In this document: positions 1-8,246 of the stretch, in pieces
Numbering within the stretch: the stretch's first letter is position 1
Layout of the letters: each line of letters starts with the position of its first letter
Origin: an uncultured Aquabacterium sp.
Lineage (GTDB): Bacteria; Pseudomonadota; Gammaproteobacteria; Burkholderiales; Burkholderiaceae_C
DNA: 64,000 bases
Reading direction: 5' to 3'
NCBI RefSeq assembly: GCF_913773725.1
Contig: NZ_CAJYGK010000086.1
Location: 1 to 64,000, forward strand
Position numbers and translations under genes: made by a program
Notes under the pieces: generated by a model
Database searches by the model: none
Told to the model about the DNA's origin: nothing
The model's input: only the letters and a program-made list of their open reading frames with translations

Positions 1-29
1 GTGCTCACGTTGATCACTCCTGCACCCCA

Positions 30-48
30 CTGCTGCAAAAAACAGCAG
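30..48. repeat. small hairpin 3' of the orphan gene
   Basis: CTGCTG and CAGCAG flank the seven bases CAAAAAA. The hairpin lies about 45 bases beyond the 3' end of the minus-strand gene that follows. Read on the minus strand its T-run is in the loop rather than after the stem, so it is not a classical terminator. A weak terminator or an operator for something left of the window are both possible. Confidence 0.3.
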
Positions 49-93
49 GGTAGGTGGATAACGTGGCTCAAAATTGGGCGTGACGGATGCCCT

Positions 94-345
94 TTAGTGG
101 CTCAGTTTTGCTCGTGATTCAACAGCCTTGACTTCGCCAAGGGTCTGAAACTCAGAGACAAGCTCAGACCAGCGCGGCGAAAGTCGAACCTTGTGCGGCA
201 GATCGGGGGCGTCATGAGTTTGAATTCGCCATCCGGCAGCCGCCATTTGCATGCCGGTCTCATCGACGGCGTCGAGGTGACACGCCATCGGCAAGTGATG
301 CAAAGCTTCTGTCTGAGCTTTACTTGACAAGGCGTGTATCAACAT
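94..345 (-). CDS. small orphan protein behind a Fur box
   Basis: This encodes 83 residues that I do not recognise as any family. The start has a good Shine-Dalgarno sequence (AAGGAAG about five bases upstream of ATG), which argues for a real gene. The protein has no signal peptide and no membrane segment. A run of histidines and one cysteine (LHHLPMACHLDAV) sits near residues 15-27 and could bind a metal, but that is speculation. A 19-bp Fur-like palindrome lies 41 bases upstream of the start, so iron repression is the best clue to its role. A conserved hypothetical protein is the safest label. Confidence 0.5.
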   Translation of the reverse strand: MLIHALSSKAQTEALHHLPMACHLDAVDETGMQMAAAGWRIQTHDAPDLPHKVRLSPRWSELVSEFQTLGEVKAVESRAKLSH

Positions 346-385
346 CGGGCTTCCTTCTCATGGGGGTGAAGTGCACCATCATGAT

Positions 386-404
386 AATGCGAATCGTTCG
401 CATT
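386..404. promoter_or_regulatory. Fur box
   Basis: AATGCGAATCGTTCGCATT is a perfect palindrome with 8-bp arms around TCG, preceded by GAT. It has the 19-bp length and base pattern of betaproteobacterial Fur boxes (GATAATGATAATCATTATC type). It lies in the promoter region of the 83-residue gene on the minus strand. The only other gene near it, metR, starts 270 bp away. Confidence 0.65.
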
Positions 405-656
405 TGCAATTTATGCACCCGATTTTTGAGTGACATTGCGATCTGGCAGGGCCGCAGCCTCACGAGGGTGTCGGAACGACGAGAAGCAGCCCGCCACCTA
501 CAGCGGTGTAGCGTTGCATGGAGTGACGGCACTTGCCTCTCTGCCTGCGGCTTGGTGGCGCCGTCGGTGGTCAAAGGTGGGCCGGTCAAGCCATCAACAG
601 GCGAGCGTTCACGAATGATTCGACATGAAATAGAATGGAAACTATTAATGCATCCA
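405..656. other. non-coding gap upstream of metR
   Basis: Short overlapping reading frames exist here, but none has a credible start or a recognisable product. The stretch just before the MetR-like box is AT-richer than its surroundings. It includes TATTAA (643-648), which could serve as a -10 element for metR. I see no RNA gene. Confidence 0.4.
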
Positions 657-669
657 TGAGCATTATTCA
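657..669. promoter_or_regulatory. MetR-like operator upstream of metR
   Basis: TGAGCATTATTCA fits the MetR consensus TGAA-N5-TTCA with one mismatch. Its reverse complement, TGAATAATGCTCA, matches the site at 1904-1916 in 11 of 13 positions. It ends six bases before the metR GTG start, a position suited to autorepression. Confidence 0.55.
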
Positions 670-675
670 TTCATC

Positions 676-1560
676 GTGTTGGAGCGCATTCACCTGGCCA
701 TCGTCCAGGAGGTCGAAAAGCAAGGCTCGCTCACCGCAGCGGCGGATGTGCTGTGCGTGACGCAATCTGCACTCAGCCATTCGATGAAGAAGCTGGAGCA
801 GCAGTTGGGCACGGACATCTGGCTGCGCGAGGGCCGCAGCCTGCGATTGACTCAGGCAGGGCAGTACGTGCTGGCAGTGGCCAACCGCGTGCTGCCACAA
901 CTCGATTTGGCCGAAGAGCGCCTGCGCCAGTTCGCACAAGGCGAACGCGGCACACTGCGCATCGGCATGGAGTGCCACCCCTGTTACCAGTGGCTGCTCA
1001 AAATCGTGTCGCCCTACCTGGCCGACTGGCCCGATGTGGAGGTGGACGTCAAACAGAAGTTCCAGTTCGGCGGCATCGGCGCGCTGTTTGGCTACGAGAT
1101 CGACATGCTCGTCACGCCCGACCCGCTGCACAAACCCGGCCTGCACTTCGAGCCCGTGTTTGATTACGAGCAGGTGCTGGTGGTGCCTTTCGATCACCCA
1201 TTGGCGGGCGCGGCCCACGTCAAGCCCAAGCACTTGACCAACGAGGTGCTCATCACCTACCCGGTGCCCACCGACCGTCTCGACATCTACACACAGTTTT
1301 TGATGCCTGCAGGCATTGCGCCAAATCGGCACAAGACCATCGAGACCACAGACATCATGATGCAGATGGTGGCCAGTGGCCGGGGCGTGGCGGCGCTGCC
1401 GCGTTGGCTGGTGCAAGAGTACGCAAGAAGGATGGACGTGGTGGCTGTGCGCCTGGGGCCCAAGGGCATCGGCAAGCAGATCCACCTGGGTGTGCGCGAG
1501 GCGGACACCAACATCGATTACCTCCAGGCCTTCATTGAGCTGGCGCGTCGCTCGGCCTGA
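676..1560 (+). CDS. metR: LysR-family methionine regulator MetR
   Basis: This is a 294-residue LysR-type activator with an N-terminal winged helix-turn-helix (about residues 1-60; ALSHSMKKLEQQLG is the recognition helix region) and a C-terminal co-inducer-binding domain. The GTG start is chosen because MetR orthologues begin with the same LERIHL...GSLTAAA pattern. There is no good Shine-Dalgarno sequence, and a MetR-like box occupies the space just upstream, consistent with autoregulation. MetR proteins sense homocysteine and control methionine synthase genes. Here the regulator precedes an FMN reductase, mesX and mesD on the same strand, with a second matching box in front of them, so these are its likely targets. 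The identification is strong; homocysteine as ligand is inferred from the family. Confidence 0.85.
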   Translation: MLERIHLAIVQEVEKQGSLTAAADVLCVTQSALSHSMKKLEQQLGTDIWLREGRSLRLTQAGQYVLAVANRVLPQLDLAEERLRQFAQGERGTLRIGMECHPCYQWLLKIVSPYLADWPDVEVDVKQKFQFGGIGALFGYEIDMLVTPDPLHKPGLHFEPVFDYEQVLVVPFDHPLAGAAHVKPKHLTNEVLITYPVPTDRLDIYTQFLMPAGIAPNRHKTIETTDIMMQMVASGRGVAALPRWLVQEYARRMDVVAVRLGPKGIGKQIHLGVREADTNIDYLQAFIELARRSA

Positions 1561-2001
1561 CACCTCAGCAGGTTGTCGAATCGTCGTTGCCGTAGAACTT
1601 CACGCCCAGTTGGATGTGCCCTCTGCCGCTCAGCGAGTGGTGCAGGCTGGTATTGCGCCGTGAATGGACGCAGCCGCAACGCGTTCTCTGGTGGAAATTC
1701 TCGCGCCTGCTGATCTCGATCAGGCGAGCAGAGCCAACGTCTTTGCGCCAGTTGTGGCAGCAGCAGCCGAAACCCCCATGACCTCGCCCGACCACGGCGC
1801 GCCGCAGGAATGCTGCATCACCTTGTCATGTCCGCCGGGCAGCAGCTTGCCTTCGACGGTGGGGGGCATCTTCGATGCTCCGGTGTCGCGACTCAAAGTT
1901 GAATGAATATTTCTCATGCATTGGTGAGAAAAGACCATTTTACGTCATTGGCTCAACTCAATACCATGGCGCCACTTGCATCACTCCACACGAAAGCAAC
2001 C
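1561..2001. other. gap between metR and the FMN reductase
   Basis: This stretch of about 440 bases contains overlapping frames on both strands without recognisable products. Composition and codon pattern do not support a functional gene; it may hold decayed coding sequence. The 3' end carries the second MetR-like box. No clear terminator follows metR. Confidence 0.4.
1904..1916. promoter_or_regulatory. MetR-like operator of the mes operon
   Basis: TGAATATTTCTCA fits TGAA-N5-TTCA with one mismatch and nearly equals the reverse complement of the box upstream of metR. It lies 86 bases before the ATG of the FMN reductase gene, where an activator site would be expected. Its presence argues against the in-frame ATG at 1903 as the true start. 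Confidence 0.55.
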
Positions 2002-2595
2002 ATGACACGACCTCTCCGCGTGGTGGCGGTTTCCGGCGCACTGCAAAGCCCTTCCAAATCGGCAGGCCTGGCTCAGCACCTGCTGAATCTGATCACTGAA
2101 CAAATGCCCTGCCAGCCACGCCTGGTCGATCTGGGCCTGCTGGCGCCGCAACTCACGGGCGCGGTCTGGCGCACCCAGGTGCCCGATGCCGTGTCGCAGG
2201 CGCTGACCGCCGTCGAGCAGGCCGATGTGCTGGTCGTGGCCACCCCGGTGTTTCGCGCTTCGTACACGGGCTTGTTCAAGCACTTCTTCGACCTCATCGA
2301 ACAAGACGCCCTGATCGACACGCCCGTCTTGCTGGCCGCCAATGGCGGCAGCGAGCGCCATGCCCTGGTGATCGACCACCAACTGCGCCCCCTGTTCAGC
2401 TTCTTCCAGGCCCGCACCTTGCCGCTGGGCGTCTACGCCACCGACAAGGATTTCGTGGATCGACGTCTGAGCGACGAGGCCGTGATCGAGCGCGCCAGGT
2501 TGGCCGTTCAACGCGCCGTGCCGCTGCTCGAATTGACCCGCCAGTGCCTCCGTGACGCGCTGCCATCAGTAGCCGAGCAGATGCTCGCTGCTTGA
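2002..2595 (+). CDS. NADPH-dependent FMN reductase (SsuE/MsuE-like)
   Basis: This is a 197-residue flavodoxin-fold reductase that would supply reduced FMN. The start at 2002 is chosen because the family begins with a beta strand followed by the phosphate loop, seen here as VVAVSGALQSPSKSAGL. The longer frame from 1903 would run through the MetR box. The conserved VVATPVFRASYTGLFKHFFDL segment, typical of SsuE-like proteins, lies near residues 80-100. It stands directly before mesX (DUF1852), which is thought to act with oxygen in the MesD methionine synthase system. It is therefore likely to provide reduced flavin or electrons to MesX. That pairing is inferred from gene order; a general flavin reductase role remains possible. 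Confidence 0.8.
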   Translation: MTRPLRVVAVSGALQSPSKSAGLAQHLLNLITEQMPCQPRLVDLGLLAPQLTGAVWRTQVPDAVSQALTAVEQADVLVVATPVFRASYTGLFKHFFDLIEQDALIDTPVLLAANGGSERHALVIDHQLRPLFSFFQARTLPLGVYATDKDFVDRRLSDEAVIERARLAVQRAVPLLELTRQCLRDALPSVAEQMLAA

Positions 2596-2651
2596 AACCA
2601 GCGACGCTCTCCGCCGCCCTTCACACCTGACTCCTTGCAAAGAACGCCGTC

Positions 2652-3665
2652 ATGAGCAACGCCTTCACGTTCAGCCTCCAAAGCATTTGGTTCGATGAGA
2701 ACTACCAACCGGCAGACAGCACGCGCCTGACCACCAATTTCGCCAACCTGGCGCGTGGTGAGAGCCGGCAGCAGAACCTGCGCAGAGCGCTGAAGATGAT
2801 CGACAACCGTTTCAATGACCTGGCGCATTGGGACAACCCCACGGGTGATCGCTACGCGGTCGAGCTCGAGATCGTCTCGGTCGAAATGGACATTGGCGTG
2901 CAGACCAGCGCGGTGTTTCCGCTGATCGAGATCTTGCACACCCACATCGTCGACAAGAAACTGAACCGACGCATCGACGGCATCGTGGGCAACAACTTCT
3001 CGTCGTATGTGCGCGATTACGACTTCAGTGTCGTGCTGCCCGAGTACAACGCCGACCGGGCGCAGTTCAGCATTCCGGACGACTTCGGCGTGCTGCATGG
3101 CAAGCTATTCAAACAATTCGTCCAATCCAGCACCTACCAGGAACGCTTCAGCAAGTTGCCGGTCATTTGCCTGAGCGTGGCCACCAGCAAGACCTACCGG
3201 CGCACGGCCAATGAGCACCCTATCCTGGGCGTGGAGTACCAGCAAAGCGAGCTGTCATCGACCGACCAGTACTTCGCGAAGATGGGGATGCAGGTGCGCT
3301 TTTTCATGCCGCCCAAGAGCGTGGCCCCTTTGGCCTTCTACTTCTTTGGCGACCTACTGGCTGACTACACCGATCTCGAACTGATCGGCACCATCAGCAC
3401 GATGGAGACTTTCCAGCGCATTTACCGCCCCGAGATCTACAACGCGAACTCGGTGGCAGGCCAGGTGTATCAACCCAGCCTGAGCTACGACGATTACTCG
3501 TTGACGCAGATCGTCTACGACCGGGTGGAGCGCAGCCAGTTGGCCGTCAAGCAGGGCAAGTTCACGCAAGAGCATTTCATCCAACCGCACCAGGACATCC
3601 TGGCGCAGTGGGCCGCCCAGTTTGACCAGCCTGGCCAACGCGCTGAACTTGCTCAGGCCGCCTGA
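2652..3665 (+). CDS. mesX: DUF1852 protein, MesD partner MesX
   Basis: This 337-residue protein starts with the signature of DUF1852 proteins (FTFSLQSIWFDENYQPADST). From published work on folate-independent methionine synthases, as I recall it, MesX (DUF1852) is required together with oxygen for the function of the core-MetE enzyme MesD, although its own reaction is not settled. Here it lies 53 bases upstream of mesD, after an FMN reductase and behind MetR-like boxes, which fits that role. No signal peptide or membrane segment is seen, so it is cytoplasmic. The ATG start is the only reasonable one. The assignment rests on overall resemblance and context. Confidence 0.85.
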   Translation: MSNAFTFSLQSIWFDENYQPADSTRLTTNFANLARGESRQQNLRRALKMIDNRFNDLAHWDNPTGDRYAVELEIVSVEMDIGVQTSAVFPLIEILHTHIVDKKLNRRIDGIVGNNFSSYVRDYDFSVVLPEYNADRAQFSIPDDFGVLHGKLFKQFVQSSTYQERFSKLPVICLSVATSKTYRRTANEHPILGVEYQQSELSSTDQYFAKMGMQVRFFMPPKSVAPLAFYFFGDLLADYTDLELIGTISTMETFQRIYRPEIYNANSVAGQVYQPSLSYDDYSLTQIVYDRVERSQLAVKQGKFTQEHFIQPHQDILAQWAAQFDQPGQRAELAQAA

Positions 3666-3718
3666 ATGGCCTGAGCCGAGCCCCGATACCCACCTCGTTT
3701 GCCTTGAAAGCCCCCTCG

Positions 3719-4744
3719 ATGTTCGAAACCTCCATCACCGGCAGCCTGCCCAAACCCGCCTGGCTGGCCGAAACCCACAAGCTCTGGCCCCAATGGGCGG
3801 CGCAAGGCGATGCGCTCCTGCAGGCCAAGGCCGATGCGACCCTGCTGTGGATCAAGGCCCAGGAAGACGCCGGGCTGGACATCGTGTGCGACGGCGAGCA
3901 GTCGCGCCAGCACTTCGTGCACGGCTTTCTGGAGCAGGTCGAGGGCATCGACTTCGAGCACAAGGTGAAGATGGGCATCCGCGACAACCGCTACGACGCG
4001 ATGGTGCCGCAGGTGGTCTCAGAGTTGCGCCTGAAGGGCCGCGTGCACGCCTTCGAGGCCCAACTGGCGCGCGCGCACACCAAGAAGAAGCTGAAGTTCA
4101 CCCTGCCTGGCCCCATGACCATCGTGGACACGGTGGCAGACCGCTTCTATGGTGACAAAGCCAAGATGGCCTTCGCCTTCGCTGAGCTGCTCAACCAGGA
4201 GGCCCTGGCGCTGCAGGCCGATGGCGTGGACATCATCCAGTTCGACGAGCCTGCCTTCAACGTCTACATGAAAGACGTGGCCGACTGGGGCGTGAAGGCG
4301 CTGGAGCGCGCCGCGCAAGGCCTGAGCTGCAAGACCGTGGTGCACATCTGCTATGGCTACGGCATCCAGGCCAACACCGACTGGAAAAGCACCCTGGGCG
4401 ATGAATGGCGTCAGTACGAAACCGTTTTTCCAGCGCTGGCCCAAAGCAGCATCGACCAGGTGAGCCTGGAATGCATGCACTCGCGCGTGCCGCTTGAGCT
4501 GCTGCGGCTGCTGGAGGGCAAGGATGTGCTGGTAGGCGTGATCGATGTGGCCACCGATGTGATAGAGACGCCTGAGGAAGTGGCCGACGCCATCGGCCAA
4601 GCCTTGCAGTTTGTGCCCAAAGAGCGGCTGTTTCCATGCACGAACTGCGGCATGGCGCCCATGTCGCGGGAGGTGGCTCAGCGCAAGCTACGAGCCCTGG
4701 CCGAGGGCACGAAGCTGGCCAAGGCGCGCTTGGCCTCGAATTGA
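3719..4744 (+). CDS. mesD: folate-independent methionine synthase MesD (core MetE)
   Basis: This is a 341-residue cobalamin-independent methionine synthase corresponding to the catalytic C-terminal barrel of MetE; full MetE is more than twice as long. The zinc and homocysteine site is visible: HICYGYG (His and Cys), SLECMHSR (Glu) and CTNCGMAPMS (last Cys), in MetE order. Lack of the N-terminal half and coupling to mesX place it in the MesD group, whose methyl donor is not methyl-tetrahydrofolate triglutamate. The ATG at 3719 is preferred over the upstream TTG at 3704 because FETSITGSLPKP is the conserved N-terminus. A strong terminator follows, so it ends the metR-linked unit. Confidence 0.85.
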   Translation: MFETSITGSLPKPAWLAETHKLWPQWAAQGDALLQAKADATLLWIKAQEDAGLDIVCDGEQSRQHFVHGFLEQVEGIDFEHKVKMGIRDNRYDAMVPQVVSELRLKGRVHAFEAQLARAHTKKKLKFTLPGPMTIVDTVADRFYGDKAKMAFAFAELLNQEALALQADGVDIIQFDEPAFNVYMKDVADWGVKALERAAQGLSCKTVVHICYGYGIQANTDWKSTLGDEWRQYETVFPALAQSSIDQVSLECMHSRVPLELLRLLEGKDVLVGVIDVATDVIETPEEVADAIGQALQFVPKERLFPCTNCGMAPMSREVAQRKLRALAEGTKLAKARLASN

Positions 4745-4783
4745 GCGCCGGCCCCTTCCAGCCGGGGTCTTGTGGATGGGGAT

Positions 4784-4819
4784 GGTCGCGCCTGCGCTGC
4801 GGGCGCGACCTTTGTTTTT
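4784..4819 (+). terminator. rho-independent terminator after mesD
   Basis: GGTCGCGCC and GGCGCGACC form a 9-bp GC-rich stem with a nine-base loop, followed by TTTGTTTTT. This is a textbook terminator and separates the methionine module from the transporter gene that follows. Confidence 0.85.
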
Positions 4820-4844
4820 GAAGACATGACGTGGTGAGTTCGAA

Positions 4845-5882
4845 ATGGTGAAGGGTTTGAAGCCGATGGGGTCCATGAGCAGGATGGCGGGCCGCCATCT
4901 CCAGCGTGGAGCGATCGATTGGTTCCTGATGGGCATGGTGGGCGCTGTGCTGCTGGCATCGGTGGCGCCGGACCTGGGCCGCACCGGTGGCCTGCTGCGC
5001 CTGGACGTGGTGGGGGACATTGGCGTCTTCCTGATCTTCTTCCTGCACGGCATGGGCCTTAGCACCGACAGTCTCAAACACGGTGCCTCGCGCTGGAAGC
5101 TGCACCTGACGGTGCAGATCAGCACCTTCGCGCTTTTCCCACTGTGGTGGTTCGCGCTCAATGCGCTGGTGGGCCGCCACATCCCGCACGACCTGCTGCT
5201 GGGCTTCTTCTACCTGGCGGTGCTGCCGTCCACGGTGTCATCGTCTGTGGCGATGACGGCGATGGCTCGTGGCAACGTGGCGGCGGCCGTGCTCAACGCC
5301 AGCTTGTCGACCCTGCTGGGCGTGGTGCTGACGCCGTTGCTGGCCAGCCTGGTGTTCAGTGGCGCGGCCGACGGCCAGGCCATGGACGTGGGCGACACCA
5401 TGCTCAAGGTGGCCAAGATGTTGCTGTTGCCCTTCGTGTTGGGGCAGTTGCTGCGCCCGGTGGTGGGGGCTTGGTTCCAGAAGGTCAAACCCTGGACGAC
5501 CAAGGTCGACCGCACCGTGATCCTGCTGCTGGTGCTGAGTTCGTTCAGCGACTCGGTGGCCGATGGCCTGTGGAGCAAGCATGGCCTGGGCCTGATGGCG
5601 ATGACGGCCGTGGGCGTGTGCCTGTTCTTGTTCCCCTTTCTGTGGCTGACCAAGCGCATCGCCAAGGCCCTGAACTTCCCGGTCGAAGACGAGATCGTGG
5701 CCGTGTTCTGCGGCTCCAAGAAGACGCTGGCCTCGGGCGTGCCCATGGCCAAGCTGCTGTTCGGCGGCAACCCGGCCTTGGGGGTGCTGGTGCTGCCCAT
5801 CATGTTCTACCACCAGCTGCAGCTGTTCGTGTGCTCGGTGATGGCCAGGCGCTATGCGGAGCGGGGTGAGGTGGTGCACTGA
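4845..5882 (+). CDS. SBF-like/BASS-family membrane transporter
   Basis: This 345-residue integral membrane protein has about nine to ten hydrophobic segments and resembles the SBF-like group of the bile acid:sodium symporter superfamily (YfeH type). Recognisable stretches are DIGVFLIFFLHGMGLS in the early helices, LPSTVSSSVAMTAMARGN in the central crossing region, and CGSKKTLASGVPMAKLLF near residue 290. It probably exchanges an organic anion with sodium or protons; the substrate cannot be read from sequence. It starts 26 bases after the mesD terminator and may therefore be transcribed separately. The start could also be one of the internal ATGs within the first 15 codons. Confidence 0.75.
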   Translation: MVKGLKPMGSMSRMAGRHLQRGAIDWFLMGMVGAVLLASVAPDLGRTGGLLRLDVVGDIGVFLIFFLHGMGLSTDSLKHGASRWKLHLTVQISTFALFPLWWFALNALVGRHIPHDLLLGFFYLAVLPSTVSSSVAMTAMARGNVAAAVLNASLSTLLGVVLTPLLASLVFSGAADGQAMDVGDTMLKVAKMLLLPFVLGQLLRPVVGAWFQKVKPWTTKVDRTVILLLVLSSFSDSVADGLWSKHGLGLMAMTAVGVCLFLFPFLWLTKRIAKALNFPVEDEIVAVFCGSKKTLASGVPMAKLLFGGNPALGVLVLPIMFYHQLQLFVCSVMARRYAERGEVVH

Positions 5883-6072
5883 CAAGCACGAGCGAGCGGG
5901 CAGTACCTCCCATTGCCCGACGGCCACAAGAAGGTGCTGCCGCAACAACACTGACCAAAGACCGGCAGCACTCGGCAAGACAGGCGTTCTACTCCACGAA
6001 CGAGCCGCAGTGCCGCTCACTCACCCGATCCAGATGCGCCAGCGGCTGCGTATCGTACGCACCGGCACTGAC
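5883..6072. other. gap between convergent genes
   Basis: No gene or strong terminator was recognised between the 3' ends of the SBF-like transporter and the ChrB-domain gene. Confidence 0.3.
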
Positions 6073-6528
6073 TCAGGCCATCCCTTGTGGCCAGGTGTGC
6101 GTCTCGCCTTGGCAAGATTGGCACCAGGCAAACAGAGCGTCGTACATCACCATGCCGTGACTCAACATTTCGTGATCGTCGGCAAACTTGCGCGACAGGC
6201 CCAGAGACAAGGCATACAGCCCCGCTGATTGCGGAGTGAGGTCAAGCCGGTCGGTATCAGCACCTCGAACGATGGTGGCCAATTGCTGCAGGGCTGGATC
6301 GCTCAACTCGTATTTCCGAAGGAAGGCGTCGAAGCTGCACAGCTCGCCCACATGCGACATCTCCACACCGGGGATGTCATAGGGTGTGGCGCTTTGGCTT
6401 ACTGCTGTCGCTAACACTTGATTGGCTGGCACGTACAGAAACTCAGCTTGAGGATCAATGAAGCGCTGGATCAGCCACGGACATGCAATCCGGTCGATCT
6501 TGGGACGTTCTCGTGTCACCCATTTCAT
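6073..6528 (-). CDS. chrB: ChrB C-terminal domain protein
   Basis: This 151-residue protein matches the C-terminal domain of ChrB, the chromate resistance protein, and lacks the longer N-terminal part of full-length ChrB (about 300 residues). Conserved features include WVTRERPKIDRIACPWLI at the start and FADDHEMLSHGMVMYDAL near the end. ATG at 6528 is preferred because GAGGAGATT lies just upstream. The gene follows chrA by 26 bases on the same strand and would be co-transcribed. Short ChrB proteins of this kind accompany chromate pumps; their biochemical role is not settled, and regulation or detoxification have both been proposed. Confidence 0.85.
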   Translation of the reverse strand: MKWVTRERPKIDRIACPWLIQRFIDPQAEFLYVPANQVLATAVSQSATPYDIPGVEMSHVGELCSFDAFLRKYELSDPALQQLATIVRGADTDRLDLTPQSAGLYALSLGLSRKFADDHEMLSHGMVMYDALFAWCQSCQGETHTWPQGMA

Positions 6529-6554
6529 GGTCAATCTCCTCTGTGCAAACGGCA

Positions 6555-7715
6555 TCAGTGACGGAAAGGGAACAAGGCCATGCCCACCAATGCAGCGGCC
6601 AGGATGATCCAAGGCTCTTGAACTTTTTTGAAACGCCACAGAATGGCTACCACTACCAGCGCCGTGAGGATGGTGGGCAGATCAACCAGCGAGCGTTTGG
6701 CAAGCACCACGACCGACCCGGTGATCGCGCCCACGGCCGCAGCCGTCACCCCGTCGATGAAGGCCAGCAAGCCTGGTCGCTTGCCATGCTTCTTGAAGTA
6801 AGGCGCAGGCCCGATGGTAAGCAGGTAGCAGGGAAGGAACGTTGCCAATGCGGCCACGCAGGCACCCGGCAGGCCCGCGACCAAGTAGCCAATGAAGCCC
6901 ACCGTTATGACCACTGGGCCTGGTGTGATCATGGCCACGGCCACCGCATCAACGAACTGCTTCTCAGTGAGCCAGTGAAAGTCGTGAACCACCCCGCCGT
7001 AAAGGAACGGCACGATGGCCAGGCCCGAACCAAACACGAAGGTGCCAGCCTTGGCAAAGAACACCCCGATTTGCGTCAGGATGGCCGGGTCAGTGGTAAG
7101 TGACACACTTACAGCGGGGATCGCAGGCACGAGCGCCATTGCAGCATTCGACGAAAGCCGGGCTGATGGTCGCCACTTGGTACGCCATAGCCAGACCGTC
7201 ACACCTGCGGCAATGAATAGTGACGCAATTTCCGACTCAGTGATGATGGTGGTGGTGGCTGTGATAGCCCAGATCGCCCACAGCAACTTGTCCTTGCCCA
7301 GGCTCTTGGTGGTGAGCTTCTGGGCGCTCATGGCGATGATGCCGATGACGGCTGCGCCCACGCCGTAGAACGTGGCCTGCATCCAGGTCAGCCCACCGAA
7401 GCGGGTGTAGGCCCATCCCAAGGCAACCACCATCAGGAAAGACGGCAGCACGAATGCGATGCCAACCAAGGTGGCACCCAGGGTGCGATAGTGGACGTAG
7501 CCCAGGTAGATGGCCAGTTGCGCGGCCATGGGCCCTGGCATCAACTGGGCCAGGGCGATACCTTCCTTGTAGTCCTCATCGCTGATCCAGCGGCGCTGCT
7601 CGACCAAGTCGCGATACATGTAGCCCGCCAGTGCCACAGGGCCACCAAAACCGATGGTGCCCAGACGCAGCATGTAGGCAACGACTTGCCAGAGTGAGTA
7701 ACTAGGGCCGCTCAT
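6555..7715 (-). CDS. chrA: chromate efflux transporter ChrA
   Basis: This 386-residue inner-membrane protein of the CHR family expels chromate from the cytoplasm. Two homologous halves are visible. Each opens with a glycine-rich motif: TIGFGGPVALAGYMYRDLVE near residue 20 and FGSGLAIVPFLYGGVV in the second half. Each also has a PGP motif: LAQLMPGPMAAQLAIYLGY and VAMITPGPVVITVGFIGYLV. The Shine-Dalgarno sequence GGAGGTGC stands right before ATG at 7715. It is the first gene of the chrA-chrB pair. The length is normal for two-domain ChrA. Confidence 0.92.
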   Translation of the reverse strand: MSGPSYSLWQVVAYMLRLGTIGFGGPVALAGYMYRDLVEQRRWISDEDYKEGIALAQLMPGPMAAQLAIYLGYVHYRTLGATLVGIAFVLPSFLMVVALGWAYTRFGGLTWMQATFYGVGAAVIGIIAMSAQKLTTKSLGKDKLLWAIWAITATTTIITESEIASLFIAAGVTVWLWRTKWRPSARLSSNAAMALVPAIPAVSVSLTTDPAILTQIGVFFAKAGTFVFGSGLAIVPFLYGGVVHDFHWLTEKQFVDAVAVAMITPGPVVITVGFIGYLVAGLPGACVAALATFLPCYLLTIGPAPYFKKHGKRPGLLAFIDGVTAAAVGAITGSVVVLAKRSLVDLPTILTALVVVAILWRFKKVQEPWIILAAALVGMALFPFRH

Positions 7716-8075
7716 TGAGCACCTCCAGGCATCACAAATGCTGCTGACAAAAAAGAGAAGTCAGCACCGAAAGCTGAAATCAGTGAAAGACTGAAAGTGC
7801 GCGCGAGGCTTATTGGCCTTTTCAAGACGAACTCCTACCTGGGCTTGAGCCCATGGTCAGGAGCAGTGCTTGGACGCTAAGCGTCTTGTGCTTGCGGGGA
7901 GGACCGCTCTTACCCCCGCGTCGGGAGTCTATCACCCACCGCGACAGCATCTGTTCACGAGTTCGTGCCGCGGTTGCGTGCAAAGGGCGGGCGCTTTAGC
8001 CGCACCTCAGCCACAGCATATCGGGATTACCCTAACCCAAAAGCGGGACTCACTGCACCGAAACCGAGATCACCC
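7716..8075. other. chrA upstream region and junction to an arsenic fragment
   Basis: No complete gene is seen in this stretch of about 360 bases. It should hold the chrA promoter on the minus strand. A 13-bp palindrome, GACGCTAAGCGTC (7873-7885), is a possible operator. The right end abuts abruptly the 3' remnant of an arsenite transporter, so this region probably contains a rearrangement breakpoint. Confidence 0.4.
7873..7885. repeat. 13-bp palindrome upstream of chrA
   Basis: GACGCT-A-AGCGTC is a perfect palindrome about 160 bases upstream of the chrA start. It could bind a regulator of the chromate genes; no regulator gene for it is present in the window. Confidence 0.3.
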
Positions 8076-8231
8076 CTGTTCGGGCTGCATTCCGGCGCGG
8101 CGCTGGCCACCGTGGTCGGCGTGCTGGTCGAGGTGCCCGTGATGCTGTCGCTGGTGGCACTGGTCAACCGCAGCAAGGGGTGGTACGAGCGCCAGCCCGA
8201 CGGGGCCACCTGCCCCACCGCCGCGCGCTGA
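8076..8231 (+). pseudogene. 3' remnant of ACR3-type arsenite transporter
   Basis: Translation from 8076 gives the C-terminal 51 residues of an ACR3 arsenite permease: [20 protein letters not shown], then VPVML and NRSKGWYER. The normal protein is about 340-360 residues, so roughly 85 percent is missing. Homology stops sharply at 8076 with unrelated sequence upstream, and no start codon belongs to it. The conserved Asn of the FGLNSGAAL motif is His here. It lies tail to tail with arsC 15 bases away, so an ars operon has probably been broken or rearranged. Confidence 0.8.
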
Positions 8232-8246
8232 CGCGCACGCAGCGGC

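Noticed and set aside
405-656. Plus-strand gene of about 111 codons from 324
   Set aside because: It overlaps the Fur box and the start of the minus-strand gene and has no ribosome site or family.
1565-1938. Small genes between metR and the FMN reductase
   Set aside because: Overlapping frames exist on both strands, but none has a ribosome site or a recognisable product, and the region contains a MetR-like operator.
1903-2001. Longer N-terminus of the FMN reductase from ATG at 1903
   Set aside because: It would add 33 residues before the conserved flavodoxin start and would run through the MetR-like box.
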